64,000 bases of DNA, taken from the NCBI RefSeq assembly GCF_010389155.1, contig NC_057762.1:32238055-32302054 (forward strand), written 5' to 3'. Of this stretch, positions 35,816-48,326 are shown piece by piece (the stretch's first letter is position 1; each line of letters begins with the position of its first letter). Source of the stretch: Erigeron canadensis (taxonomy: Eukaryota; Streptophyta; Magnoliopsida; Asterales; Asteraceae). Position numbers and translations under genes: made by a program. The notes under the pieces were generated by a model that worked only from the letters and a program-made list of their open reading frames with translations, did no database searches and was not told the DNA's origin.

Positions 35816-37552
35816 ATGAAGATACCAATATTGGAGAATTATATGTTCGACGAACCATCGATTTGGGTTACCGTAACAACGATAGCGACGTTGATATCGA
35901 CGTTATACTTGGGTTTTGCAGAGATTATGGGGAATCATCTTCAGTATTCCAAATTTGCAAACTCTAAAAAGAAAACTTCAACAACTAATAAACAAGAAGC
36001 AGGTGTTAAGATATCAAGTAGAACTGGTATGTTGATATTCTATACGCCCGCCTTCCTTGCAGGACTTGTTTCCTTTTTCCTTTTTCCGGGTGGCGATTTC
36101 AGATTCTTTTTGCTTAAATTTGCTGTTACCTTTCATTTCTTCAAGAGGGATCTAGAGGTACGTACGTAGTTAATTTATTAATTAATTATTTATTTGTAGC
36201 AGTGACAAAATTACATGAGGTAATAGACAGCGGAGGCCGAAATTTATGAGAATAAGAAATAACACTAAAAATTTTTTTAAAGGACCGAAACTCACGGTCC
36301 CGAAATAACACTGAAATATATTTACTTTTCAAAAAGCTAATCCTTATACACTATTAACTACTGCGAAAAAAACAGGCACCCACTTCTTTTTTTTTCTATT
36401 ATTAGAAAAGTCAACTAAACATACGACCGACACAATTCCTACACGTATTATAAACGTACCACAGTTTTTAATTCATCAACCACATTGTACAAGTTTTATA
36501 ACTGACTGTACAAGTTAGTAATGCATAATAGTGGTACTTATGGTACAAATATCACCTCCCATTTACAAAGTGTCCACGATGGACTTATCACACAACTAAT
36601 AAGTTGATAGGTGTAAAGACCTCGATCTCTTTAATTTATTGAAACATGACAAAAGCTAAGGATAAAGTTGAATGCTTGTATGCTACTATACTATGATAGT
36701 CTTACATAATTTTCACAGTTTAATTAATGACATTTTTTACCAAAAGAATGTCACAAAACAGTTAATTGATCGAGTTTGATTTTATTACACAAATTAATTG
36801 ATCGAGTTTGATTTTATTACACAAATGTCTTACTTTAGCACATGTAAATTGGTTCGCTTAATAAACTTAACAAATTAAAATATACTACATTAATTTAGTC
36901 AAAATTTATGTATCTTTTTTGACTTAATAAACAAAAATAACCGTCAATTACCTATATATAATACATATAATCATTATTTATCCATTCAATCACTTAAAAC
37001 ACTCATCAGCTTAAAAAATAAACACACAATGTTTTGTAGAAAATATTGTTTAATTAATGGTCTTATATATAATGTTTGCAGGTTCTATTTGTTCACAAAT
37101 ACAGTGGCGGCATTATTCTAGGTTCGGTCATTCTCATCTCCGGGTTCTACTTATCAATGGCTGCAGGCTTGATCACTGTACACTATCTTACCCTCGGGCT
37201 ACCAGAGCCATCCGTCGATCTCAAATACATTGGTTTGATCATTTATATAGTAGGAATACTCGGAAACTTCTATCACCACAATCTCCTCTCAGATCTAAGA
37301 AAAAACAACGAAAAAGAGTACAAGATTCCTCAAGGTGGACTCTTTAATCTGGTTATTTGCCCACATTATATGTTTGAAATCGCTATATTTGTTGGTATAT
37401 CTTTTATTAGCCAAACACCATTGGCTTTTGCCTGCACTTTTGGTGACTCCTTATACTTGATTTCTAGGAGTTATGTGACTAGAAAATGGTACGCAAACAA
37501 GTTTGAGGACTTTCCGAAACACATCAAGTGTGTGATTCCTTATTTATTCTGA
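35816..37552 (+). CDS. DET2-like steroid 5-alpha-reductase family protein 1
   Basis: Two exons, 35816-36157 and 37082-37552, join after codon 114 in phase 0 to give 270 residues, the usual size for this family. The N-terminal exon has hydrophobic segments (WVTVTTIATLISTLYLGF; IFYTPAFLAGLVSFFLFPGG). The second exon begins VLFVHKYSGG, continues with more membrane segments and has the family block GGLFNLVICPHYMFEIAIF near residues 210-230, ending FEDFPKHIKCVIPYLF. Relatives reduce the delta-4 double bond of 3-oxosteroids (DET2) or enoyl groups (ECR) with NADPH in the ER. The sequence looks closest to the poorly characterised At5g16010-type subgroup, so the substrate is unknown. The start MKIPILENYMF is chosen because gene 2 starts identically; an upstream in-frame ATG at 35657 is not conserved. 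AATAAA-like signals follow near 37630. Confidence 0.85.
36388..36640 (-). repeat. SINE family 3 remnant split by a small MITE
   Basis: Read on the minus strand, it has the order seen in the better copy at 40287-40440 (CCTATCAACTTATTAGTTG, then TTTGTAAAT, then GTTTAGTTGA, A-rich tail). It is interrupted at about 36455-36552 by the GTACCACA-type MITE also present at 2838-2925. Both are in the intron of DET2-like gene 1. Confidence 0.45.
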
Positions 37553-38029
37553 AAAATACAGTAGATCAGTAGATGTTAGAAAGTGTACATGATGTGTGAA
37601 ATCATGTCATATTTTTTCTCCTTGTAATATCTGAATAAACTTCAATAAACATGTTATATTCGAATAAATGCAATTGTTAGTGATAGTACGTACGACATAG
37701 TTTTCATACGAGTATTATTTTGATAACAAATTCCAATAAAGATATTTGAAAGTGTATATGGTAAGTTGGTTGTTGGTGGACCATACAATTCAAAACTCAA
37801 AAGCCTTAAATATAGCCCATTCACACCCAATTAACAACAAAAGCCCAATTGTAAACATATACTCCGGTTTTCCTATTCAGTGCAAACCGGGTTTTTGACT
37901 GTTTTTAGCCCGATTCGGACCATACCTGGAATATTTGTAACTAGTTTTTGGTACCTGGGTGTTGCCCTGGGAGACATTACGTAACATGTACCCATGTGAA
38001 AAAGTATATAAAATTATATAAAATGAAAT

Positions 38030-38450
38030 TTTCGTGGCAAAAGATAAAAAGTGAAAAGTTACGTGACAAAAAGTTAAAAGTTTTCGTGCCTAAAGTAAAA
38101 AAAATCAAATTTATGTGACAAAAAGTTAAAAGTTTTCATCATAAAAAGTAAAGAGAATGAAACTTTCGTGGCAAAAGTTAGAAAAACATATATTGAAAAA
38201 TAAATAAAACCAAATTTCTTGCTAAAAGTAAAAGAAATTAAAGCTATGTGACAAAAGTTAAAAGGTTAAAGTTATGTGGCAAAAATTAAGAAACCCAAAA
38301 ATGTAAATTATCTAAGTTAGCTGATAGGGACCATTGTTGCAACAAATTTAACGACAGGGACTATAATTGCAGAAAAAGTTAACGGTCGTTAGCTGTTCTG
38401 GACCATTGTTGCAACAAACTTAATGACAGGGACTATAGTTGTTGAAAATT
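38030..38450. repeat. Degenerate tandem repeats downstream of DET2-like gene 1
   Basis: 38030-38290 holds many imperfect copies of GTGRCAAAAGTTAAAAG. 38325-38449 holds two copies of GGACCATTGTTGCAACAAA with a 74-bp period. No coding content. Confidence 0.65.
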
Positions 38451-39012
38451 GTGGACGCACGGAAAAAGAGAAACGCTATATATATATATATATATATATA
38501 GAATTGTCTGGACCAAGAACTGGACCATATGGTGGTCGGTGGGGCCTGATTCAAGTATCGGGGTTTTCGACTACAATCTCATTGGCCAATGTAAAATTGT
38601 GAACAAATTATTTAGAAATACGCGGGCAAATCAAGGAGAATTTATTTTGATATACCAATAAAAACGAAGCATAATTAGGAAAACAAAACTAAAATAAGTA
38701 TAATGAATGACGTAACACATATTTTCATGGTCAAAGTTTAAAGCAAAAGACTTGACAAATTAAAATTGGACATTTAATATGAAACGGAGAGAGTATTATT
38801 AATAGATTATATACAACTACGAACAATCTGGTTAAATTATAATGGTTTTCTATATGTATGCACTAATGGTCCTTCATATTATATCTAATATCATATGACC
38901 TCCTTGTAGTTTAAAATAACTATGCTAGTTTTTTATTTTATTTAGGGAAACTTATTTTTCTAATCTTAGTCATGGTTTTTAAAAAGAGTACGATTATTAT
39001 TACTTTTAAATG

Positions 39013-39190
39013 GGGAAATGATTAATCCTTTTAAAAAAAACTTTTAAAAATCCTTCTAACAATATGATGAGGACACTTAGAAAGATCAAGGGTAAGATTA
39101 GAAAAGAAAATAAATAGAATCAAACATGTCATATATTTACAAGGTTTAAAAGGATTTTTAGACTAATGTTTAAAAAGATTAATCATTTCC
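39013..39190. mobile_element. MITE with GGAAATGATTAATCC ends, second copy
   Basis: GGAAATGATTAATCCTTTT at the left is mirrored by AAAGATTAATCATTTCC at the right. The ends and the interior AAGATCAAGGGTAAGATTAG match the element at 19823-19991. Confidence 0.65.
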
Positions 39191-39656
39191 TTCTAAATGC
39201 ATTAGAGTTAAACTACACTAGTTTATTGGCATATGGATATTTTTATTATCTAGATTTATGTTTTTAATTATTGTGTTTTTATTTATATTATTAAAAGGTA
39301 AAAAAGTCGTTTATAAGTTTATTTATGTAACTTATAAAAGTAAAAAAAAATTATGGTATTTTATTACTTAAAATTGATGAAATAATGAAAGCTAATTCGA
39401 TAATGATGTGACGTTCTGAAATGGCCCTCATTCACGTTCCACCACTGCATGGTTAGATACACATGCATTATAAGGGCCGGCCCGTTTGGTTCAAAAAATT
39501 TATTCGAATTTAGCAGAAAGTAATTTGAAGTTTTATATATGTACACCTAATAAATTTCTTTCGACCAATTATTTGTAGTTAAAAAATTCAAAGTTGCATA
39601 AGCATCACGATTTCATATTGCAAATTTGCAATAACATTATTTTTTTCCATCAACCA

Positions 39657-39664
39657 ATATATAA
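39657..39664 (+). promoter_or_regulatory. Probable TATA box of DET2-like gene 2
   Basis: TATATAAA followed by GTCAAC, about 233 bp before the start codon. It is collinear with the promoter of gene 1 from about 35530, which begins GCATTACGATTTCA (GCATCACGATTTCA here). Confidence 0.5.
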
Positions 39665-39896
39665 AGTCAACTTACTGAGATCTTGTCAGATAACTAGAAG
39701 TTTTATAGAATATTTATTATTAATTTTTTTATATTTTTTTTGTATTGATCACCAAGCTAGGATGGCCATCTCCCATCGCACAAAACATTTAATATTGGTT
39801 TTGACCACGTAACCGTCTATATAAACATATTCACCCCGTAACACATTTATACAAAAATACATATCGTATACAAAAATTCGCCTAGCTAGACGAAAA

Positions 39897-41766
39897 ATGA
39901 AGATACCGATATTGGACAAGTTCATGTTTGACGAACCATCGGTTTGGGTGACCGCAACAACAATAGCAACGTTGATATCGACGTTATACTTGATTTTTGC
40001 GGAGATTATGGGGAATCATCTTCAGTATTCTAAATTTGCAAACTCTAACAAAACAGCTTCAACAACTAATAAACAAGAAGCAGGTGTTAAGATACCAAGT
40101 AGAATCGGTATGCTGATTTTCTACACGCCCGCATTCCTTGCAGGACTCGTTTCCTTCTTCCTCTTTCCGGGTGGCGATCTCAGATTTTTTTTGCTTAAAC
40201 TTGCTGTTACCTTACATTTCTTCAAGCGGGATCTAGAGGTGTAGTGAATCTACGTACTTAGTTATCCTCTAGCTTAGCTAGTATTCTTTTTTTTTTTTTT
40301 TTTTTTTTTTGAGAAGAAAGAAGCAACTAAACAACTGACACAAATTCCACAAATATTTACAAAGTCGGTGGGACTTGATCCCAAAACCTATACGTTGATA
40401 GGTTTAAATCTCTAGCTTTGTTTTGGGTTGCTAGCTGCTAATCAGCTACGTACACAATTCACGGGAATTGTTTCTATATATGTTTTGATCTAGATTTCGT
40501 TTTGATGAAGGGTTGTGATTTATTTAAAACATGAAAAAAGGTTGCAACCCAATTAAGGGATAAATCTCAAACTTGAATCAACCAAAATCGACGATTAAGT
40601 TTACCACAACTATGACCACTGTTTTTCCCGGTTGTCACCGCGACAGTCTAGTCAAATCATATCTAATCCGACGAATCAATAATCTCAATGTGATTCGATA
40701 CAGTTTTGTCCTTAAAGGTATTCATAAAGGGGGGGATAGAGGGGATGATTGGTGACGTGCGTGGTAGTGATTATTGGTGATGGGGTGATCGGGATGTTGG
40801 TAAACTACAGTACGGGTTCCGCCCTAGCTTGGTGGCCGGTAAGCGGAGATGGTGGTGATTACAATCTTAGAGAGAGATCACAATTGATTGAAATGATCCA
40901 ATGACTAATTAAGATGTGTTCTTTAATTGGTTTCCAATTTAAAAATGGTTTTCAAATGAACATATACTTATAATATTATAAATACATAAAGATCACAAAT
41001 TTATATCACTATAATAATATACGTAAGGATGAACTAAGATTTTTATAAAATTATGATTTACAGTTTAATGACATTTTCTTTACCAAAGATATGTCACAAA
41101 ACAGTTAGGAGTAATATTTTACACAACGTTTTACCCACATGTAAAAATCGTGTGCCGAAATTAAATATGTTGTTGGTAATTCAAGTCCTTTTAATGATAT
41201 ATCATATGAGTACGTACGTTGTACTAAGATAATTAAGTAAGGGTTATGTACTCGTAGAAAATTAAGATGTTTAATGGTCTTATACATGTTTGCAGGTTCT
41301 GTTTGTTCACAAATATAGTGGTGGCATTATTCTAGGTTCAATCATTGTCGTCTCCGGATGCTATTTATCCGCGGCTGCAGGCTTGATCACTATACACTAT
41401 CTTACCCTCGGGCAACCAGAGCCATCCGTCGATCTCAAATACATTGGTTTGATCACTTATATAGTAGGAATACTCGGAAACTTCTATCACCACAAACTCC
41501 TCTCGGAGCTAAGGAAAAACAACGAAAAAGAGTACAAGATTCCTCAAGGTGGACTGTTTAATCTGGTTATATGCCCTCATTATCTTTTTGAAATCACTAT
41601 CTTTGTTGGTTTATCTTTTATTAGCCAAACACCGTTGGCTTTTGCCTGCACTTTTGGCGTCTCCTTGTACCTAACTTCTAGGAGTTACGCGACCAGAAAA
41701 TGGTACATGGACAAGTTTGAGGACTTTCCGAAACACATCAAGTGTGTGATTCCTTACTTATTGTGA
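39897..41766 (+). CDS. DET2-like steroid 5-alpha-reductase family protein 2
   Basis: Two exons, 39897-40238 and 41296-41766, of exactly the same lengths as gene 1 (342 and 471 bp), again phase 0 and 270 residues. The product starts MKIPILDKFMFDEPSVWV and ends KHIKCVIPYLL. I judge the two proteins about 90% identical, with the GGLFNLVICPHYLFEI block intact. It is a tandem duplicate 2.3 kb downstream in the same orientation. The intron donor is GTGTAG where gene 1 has GTACGT, a weaker match to the plant consensus, so splicing may be less efficient. A poly-A SINE lies in the intron just past the donor. Substrate unknown, as for gene 1. Confidence 0.85.
40287..40440 (-). mobile_element. SINE family 3 with 24-bp poly-A tail, minus strand
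   Basis: On the minus strand the body reads ...CCTATCAACGTATAGGTTTT, then GGGATCAAGTCCCACC (B-box-like), then TTTGTAAATATTTGTGGAAT and GTTTAGTTGC, ending in A24 (T24 at 40287-40310). Diverged relatives lie at 36388-36640 and 51668-51800. The long pure tail suggests this is the youngest of the three. Its exact 5' end was not fixed. Confidence 0.6.
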
Positions 41767-42434
41767 ATTAGTCGATCGATCGCGACCAGTACATGATGTG
41801 TGAAATTATGTCATATTTTTCTCTCCTTGTGCATTTGATTTGAATAAACTTCAATGAATTGAACATGTAATTAATTATATTCGAATAAGCGCAATTCTTA
41901 GTAACGTAGTTTCATTTAAATTAATTGTTTGGGTATTGATTTTGTTTGGTTTCGTCATTGTGTTAACTGAAACTTAATACGTACGTACTTACCTTTCGCC
42001 GATGACATACATCTTTACTTCTTTATCTTTAATACGAGTATATTATAAAGAGTTTTGGGTATTTATATATTGAGATAATGACATATGAATTTAACCACGA
42101 CAAAAAGGTTATATGATGTATTGACCTATTCGGGTGACTATGTAATGTAAAAATCTTCATTTTTCGGACTATGTCGTGTATCTTGTGACTAGTTGTAACA
42201 TTTTCCCTTCACCACTAGCGTTCACCTTCATTGACTTGTACAAAGGAATGCTGACTCAGATATTATTTATATAACAATTTCTTAAAAGCCTAAATATCTG
42301 ATTTGTTGCCAGAATCTACTGTTGTTGCCGGGTTTATCACGGAACTCTTACTAACGAACAAACAAACAGCCAAATGGAAAAACGATGGGTGAATATATAG
42401 ATCATAGGTACAAGTAAGAAGACTTATAAATTTA

Positions 42435-42465
<31 letters not shown>

Positions 42466-42467
<2 letters not shown>

Positions 42468-42844
42468 TGGTTATCAAATGAGAATGAAGTTAAAATATGA
42501 GAACACTTAAAAACTTCATTTTGATTCATTAAAAGTCCATAAAACTGACATAGTGCATAACTAATTATCATTATTTAAGTGTTTAACAACACATTGATCC
42601 GTCAAAATAAAAAAAATCACGTTTTTTGTTGGATGCATCATTTTGATGAATATGCATCCAAGATGGACGCACAAAACAAAAAACGTGATTTTTACGATTT
42701 TGACGGATCAATGTGTTGTTAAACACTTAAATAATGATAATTAATTAATCACTATGTAAGTTTTATGAACTTTTAATGCATCAAAATGATGTTTTTAAGT
42801 GTTCTCATCGTTCTTATTTTAAAAATATTCTTACCAGAGTGTTA
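42466..42844. mobile_element. Foldback MITE family F1, copy 2 (full length)
   Basis: A (TA)n run (42436-42465) precedes the element. Its arms (GAGAACACTTAAAAAC; AGTCCATAAAACTGACATAG; TTTAAGTGTTTAACAACACA) recur inverted in the right half. Near the centre is a second inverted pair, ATCACGTTTTTTGT and ACAAAAAACGTGAT. It shares arms with 26107-26395, which lacks this centre. Confidence 0.8.
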
Positions 42845-43123
42845 TAATGATGGGTAAATATATAGATTATAGCTTCCCATTTTTTGACAAAAATGTCATG
42901 TATTCCGTCATGAACAAAAACACGAGTCTCCGCACTTTATTAAATAGATGTCCATGAACACTAAACTCTACAACTTTATCGTTATCTGCATTGTCAAAAA
43001 CAATGAACGGTAATTATTTACTTCCAATTTGAGTGCTACGGGCTTCTGCTTGTTTCTGCAGTTTGCATTACCGTATGACCAGTTTTTTGGATCCGATAAA
43101 AGTAACTTGGACTAAAAATTAAT

Positions 43124-43425
43124 GTACACGATACAAGACATAACCTAAAAAATAAAGGTTCTTACTTTACATAGCAACCAGCTGAGTAGATTACTACATT
43201 ACATAACCATTTTGTCATAGCTGATTACATTTATATGTCATTAAATAAAAGTACGTGTGACATTATATATACGTGGCATAATCGGTTACTTTTTGTAATT
43301 TACCCGGTAGCATACACGACATAGCCCGAAAAATAAAGGTTCTTATATTATATAGTCGCTCGAATAGTTCACTACATACATTGCATAACTATTTTGTCAT
43401 AGATAGAACCACATTTATATGCCAT
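43124..43425. repeat. Two-copy direct repeat, period about 181 bp
   Basis: The block ACACGAYA...AATAAAGGTTCTTA...ATAACYATTTTGTCATAG...ATTTATATGYCATTA occurs at about 43124-43249 and 43305-43425, with moderate divergence. No coding content. Confidence 0.65.
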
Positions 43426-44504
43426 TATCCCTATTTCATTTATGGTATTTTATTAAAATTCAGATTTTGAAATATCTAAAATACCCTTAATATATCAACA
43501 ACTTTAATAACCAAAAGACATAAAAAAAAATAAGTACTCGTAATTAATTAATTTACAACATTTATTTTTTAACTCTTAAAATAAAAGCACTATCCCCCTT
43601 TACATTAATAACCTACACATCTCATCGTCAGCACCAGTCGCCACCATCATACCGCCACTGTCATTAATTACCTTCGTTGCAATGCGTGGAAATTCCGTTG
43701 ATCGAACGTGAATTGAATCTCCTTGGACCAACACCCTTTCACGTCTAACCACTATATATTTAGATAACTTTTTTATATTAACTTGAAAATTAGTCAAATC
43801 GCACATGTAAGATTCCAGATTATTAGATGTACATTTTAGATTGCTTCGTCCATAGGGTTCCTTTTTTGATTATTTCTCATTTCTGTCCCAGTCTCAAGTT
43901 CAACGCTTTTGATGGTTAAGAACTAGAAGGTTTCATTTATGATAAGAGGGTGATTTGTCAACAAAATTTATTTAATTAGTTATATGATAACATGTAAGAT
44001 TTTACCACTTTTGTTTAGTCCTTTAATCATTCAAGTTTTTAAATGTCAAAACTGCATGCCACATTGCCACCATCATTTAACTCAACTAAGTCAACTATCT
44101 AATTTGATTATCAACTTAATTTATTGCATTTAGTTATAAAAATCACATGATCAAAGCATGATTTATGAATATATATAAATTAAACCTTTCGTACGTAACA
44201 TGTCATTATACGACTACTATTCTAGTAACTTATAATTTAAGTTTTTCATTTTTGTTTTAAATACGAAATGTTTGCTATTACATGCCATTACATCTAAACT
44301 GTAATTGTACATAATTTACATAGAAATAGGAAGTAGCTAGACGGGCAACAAGCTGGATTCTTGATTAATTTCAACTATTAAACTACAGTAACAAACACAA
44401 CCATAAATCATATATGGATTTACTTATTTTGAACGGCAATATGTACCCGTTCTATTTATTGAATAGAATTAGCAAGGAGCTAGGAAGAATATACGAGGGA
44501 CAAG

Positions 44505-44840
44505 AGTCTAGTGTCAATGTTTTGGCAATTTGGCAAATTTTGGCAAAAACCTAGCCAATGAGAGGGAGCCACATGGATTTAGCCAAAAACTTGTTAATAC
44601 TAGCCGATCCTTGCCAATGTTGATGGTATAGTTGGTTTTTTTTTTGCCAACTTTTGCCAATTGTTGCCAACCAAAAAATTTTAAAAAAAACACGCTCCCA
44701 ACGTTCACATGTCAGCCCCCAACGTTCACTTACATCGGCCAAATACCTTGCCAAAAGTTGCCGATTAAACTTGTCGATGCATGTGCTATAGCTTTGCCAA
44801 ATTGCCGATGCTAGCCGATGATTTTTGCTGATAATATAAG
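44505..44840. repeat. TTGGCAA/TTGCCAA-rich MITE-like element
   Basis: The left part carries repeated TTGGCAA words (GTTTTGGCAATTTGGCAAAT) and the right part their complement (TTGCCAAATTGCCGATG). CTAGCC(A/G)AT also recurs. The pattern suggests a non-autonomous DNA element with repetitive subterminal regions. Ends and target duplication were not resolved. Confidence 0.5.
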
Positions 44841-45122
44841 CCGATTACACCTTTCCCCTGAAAGATAAAAATTGACAACATAAAACAGTGATTACAAATT
44901 AAAAGTGCTCCAAGAACTCCAAACTAGGATTCTAGCTAGCTAGGTCCTTGTATTGTGATGACCTCGCATGCAGTTAGCCAAAAGTTGTTAGTGTGTTTTT
45001 AATTACTCCGTAATTCTTTTCCATGCATGATCTTCATTATTGGTCTGGCGTTTTGATTTGAGAAGACCTTTTCGTCATGATTTCCAAATGACGCAACAAG
45101 TAATTAATCAAGATTATCAGGT

Positions 45123-45203
45123 TTAGTATCCCTTTGTTTTGTAGTCGGGAACCCGATCGATAGTAAGCTGCATGTTCTCATGAAAGAGGTCATAATCCAT
45201 CGC
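45123..45203 (-). pseudogene. Possible orphan terminal exon, unknown family
   Basis: On the minus strand, a plausible acceptor (CTCCCTCATGCATTTCAG) is followed by an open 26-codon segment, AMDYDLFHENMQLTIDRVP then DYKTKGY and a stop. Its composition looks like real protein, unlike surrounding frames. I found no matching upstream exons and do not recognise the family. It may be a gene fragment carried by a transposon. Confidence 0.25.
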
Positions 45204-48000
45204 CTGAAATGCATGAGGGAGGCAATTTGCACCAGATGCTAACAAATTGATTAATTAATTGCGAGACTACTCGTGATATATGGTACTATATATGCATCAT
45301 GCATGTGATTGATCGATCAGGTGTACGTGTCTCGGTGTTGTCGATCGTCACAAAGCGGGCAAGCGATGTGGGAAAGTTGTACCTAGCTAATTACCATGAA
45401 TTATACGAGTATTGTATTGATCGTATAGTACTCGTATATTACAAACAAAAGTGTAAGAATTGAAAGTCCCCTATATATATATGGCCGTGTACGTTGGCTT
45501 GCCTATTCAGTTTTTTAAAGCATGGAGACTACAAATGAATTGACTATATATATAATATTATGCTCACTTTTAACATTTACATTTACAAGCTATATAATTA
45601 TTTTTACAAGTTATTATTTATTTTTACAAGATATTTTTTGAAAATGCAACGTTAATTAAGCAAAAACAAATTTGATCATATATATATTCATATAAAAAAG
45701 ATACACATCTTTAAAGAAGTTTTACAAGTTTAATTACAATACCTAAATCTAAGTTACGTACCCCTGTAGATTCCACAAGAAACATAAGGTCGTTTATTTT
45801 TTAAATTTTTTTTTAATAAATGAAATTTGAATCATAAGCAAAACTAAAATGAATTGACTATATGCTCTTAGGGGGTGATGAAAATAAATATCTGTACGTA
45901 GTTCTGTACTCATTGAAATTTCACTCCAGCTAGCATATAGCAATAACAAAAGATAAAAAAAAATAACATATGTACGTGTCATCCCCATGTTATCTTTTAG
46001 GGCCCTAACTTTTCCTTTAAGATGAATCCGAAATTAAATGGAAGAACAATAAAATATTCTCATAGAAATTTTGTGATTTTAATATTTTAAAGGTAAAATA
46101 TCAAAATACATGGATAAGGTTTTTATTAGTCAAATCATGTTCATGTTCCATGTGTGCATACATATGCTCCGAGAGCAAATAAACAACCTTTTAAAAGAAA
46201 TGACATCATCATAAGCACGCCCACATCAGTTTTGAAGACCTTTTGCTCTCGTCGGATTAATTAAGAGTAGAGGCGATATCAGAAAAAAATTTCAAAGGGG
46301 GCAAACTTAGAAAACTTATAAATAATATATCTAAAGGGGGCAAAATGTTAAAAACCTATAAAAAAATTTTAAAATTTTATAAAAAAATTAAAAATATATG
46401 ACAAAATTTAAATTTGGAGAGGGGCATTAGACCCCGCCCCTACTGAAGAGTAATAAGTGAAAAAGATGACGAAAGGTGATGGACCAAAGTCCTTTACAAA
46501 CCACATATTTTATTTCTTTTTCAATTAAATAAAAGGTTTGATAATATTTATAATAGAATAAGAAAAATGATAAATTTTCTTAATTAAACTTTCTAAAAAT
46601 CTTCTTAATTATATAATCATGACATGTGGTAAATTAATAGTTGAGATTGAAAAAAAAGAGTTAATAGAATTCACTTGTTATAATTTAGAGGTTTTAAGAG
46701 GATTCAACAGGATCTTTTGGAACATTAATATATAATCAATATTTTACATAAAATAAAGTTAAAATAAAGTGAAGATGGATTATTGGTAAAACTAATTAGT
46801 ATTGAGAAACTCTTAACTCGGGATCGGATCAACGAGATGAGGAATCAAGATTTTTTAAAAACTCGGGGTTGAATTAGGGAGAAATCGGATAAGGTTTTTA
46901 ATATATAAGATAATAGTTTATGTAATTATATCTAAAAAACTTCAAATTTAAAACATATGAGTAATTGTTTAAAAGCATTTACATATATAATACCTCAAAG
47001 GTTTAAACAATTAACAAAAACTTATACCAGCTTACGTTAATAGTAATTCTAAATTTACATAAATTTAAAAAACAAAATGAGTGATTAACACGAATTTTTC
47101 TTGTGACTTGTTTAAGAAGTCTGACTTCATCCTTTGACTTTCAAAGCATCAGTGACAATCCGTTATAGGCGAATAATCTTCAGGCCTGATCATTTACGAT
47201 ACAAACATCAATCGTAATCTCTTAAGTCTCTCAAGTGCATTCCTCATACGGGTATGATGGTCATTTTTACCTTTATCCATGATAGCTTTTTCATCACTTT
47301 CCCCGTCCTTCTTTTTTACCCCGAATTCTTATCTGCACTTCAAGTACATGTTTTACATAAATCAAACTCACTAAAATGATTTTTTTTGAAAATCTATCTG
47401 GCAAAGGTAACAAACTAGAATAACCCCTAACTGTACAAATGAATCTAGACTTCTAGAAGCTAGATAAAGCTTCATCATTTTTTTTCCAAGATACTACCAA
47501 CACTGCTATTTAGATTACGTAAATCAAAACAAAATAATAAGATTAAAATTAAAAACAAGAGCAATCAAAAAGCAAAGGATATAAGGCCAATGCTTTTAGG
47601 CAGGGAGTTTTTAGGACTTCTTGTCTGCCACGTCAGCATCACATTATTCAGGACTCTCCTTAGGACACTAACTGTTTATAAGGACAACTTCTTCAGAACT
47701 TTTTCGCCACATCATTAATTCTTTTATAATTTTCAATTACTTAAACATAAAATTAAATAACTATAGGGGTATAAATGAAAATATATAAGGGTATAAATAA
47801 AATCTAAAAAATATAAAATAGAAATAACAATTTAAGGACTAAATTGATAACTTTTAAAACTCAAGAGTTATAACATAAATATATTATACTATAGGGGTAT
47901 AAATGAAAATTGGTTATTATATAAATATATGTATATATGTGCTTATCGTCTTCTTCACAACTACATATAATACATATATGAACATATATACAGCATACGC
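45204..48000. other. Gene-free AT-rich region upstream of the myosin gene
   Basis: Poly-A and poly-T runs and short direct repeats. A diverged relative of the GGAAATGATTAATCC MITE may lie at about 46560-46720. No supported gene. Confidence 0.45.
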
Positions 48001-48026
48001 ATACGTATGTGTATGTTTTACAAACC

Positions 48027-48326
48027 ATGAAAGCAAAAAAGAAAAACAAACGAAATTATCTCCGTGGCCCCACCTCTCCTCCGTCCTCCAACTTCTTGGT
48101 GAAGAAATTTCGCTCGGACGCAGGACGCAGGATGCTCACTGCCGATGACGTCCAGCTTCTACACGTCATTGGACGCTCCCTCATAGACGTTTATAAGCAC
48201 CGGCCTAACAAAAGGTTGCCACAATATATATGTGAACACTTCCCGATGCCAATACACCCGTTAGCCCGACTACCACTACATGAGTCGGATCCGGGTCAAA
48301 CAACAATTCACTCCACTTTATCCTGA
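48027..48326 (+). other. Uncharacterised 99-codon open frame
   Basis: The frame begins MKAKKKNKRNYLRGPTSPPS and includes ADDVQLLHVIGRSLIDVYKH. Its base composition is richer in GC than its surroundings, which made it stand out. I recognise no domain. It could be a small gene, a fragment, or chance; a pyrimidine-rich stretch and a GTAAGT-like donor follow (48330-48420), so the area could also be transcribed leader of something downstream. Confidence 0.2.
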
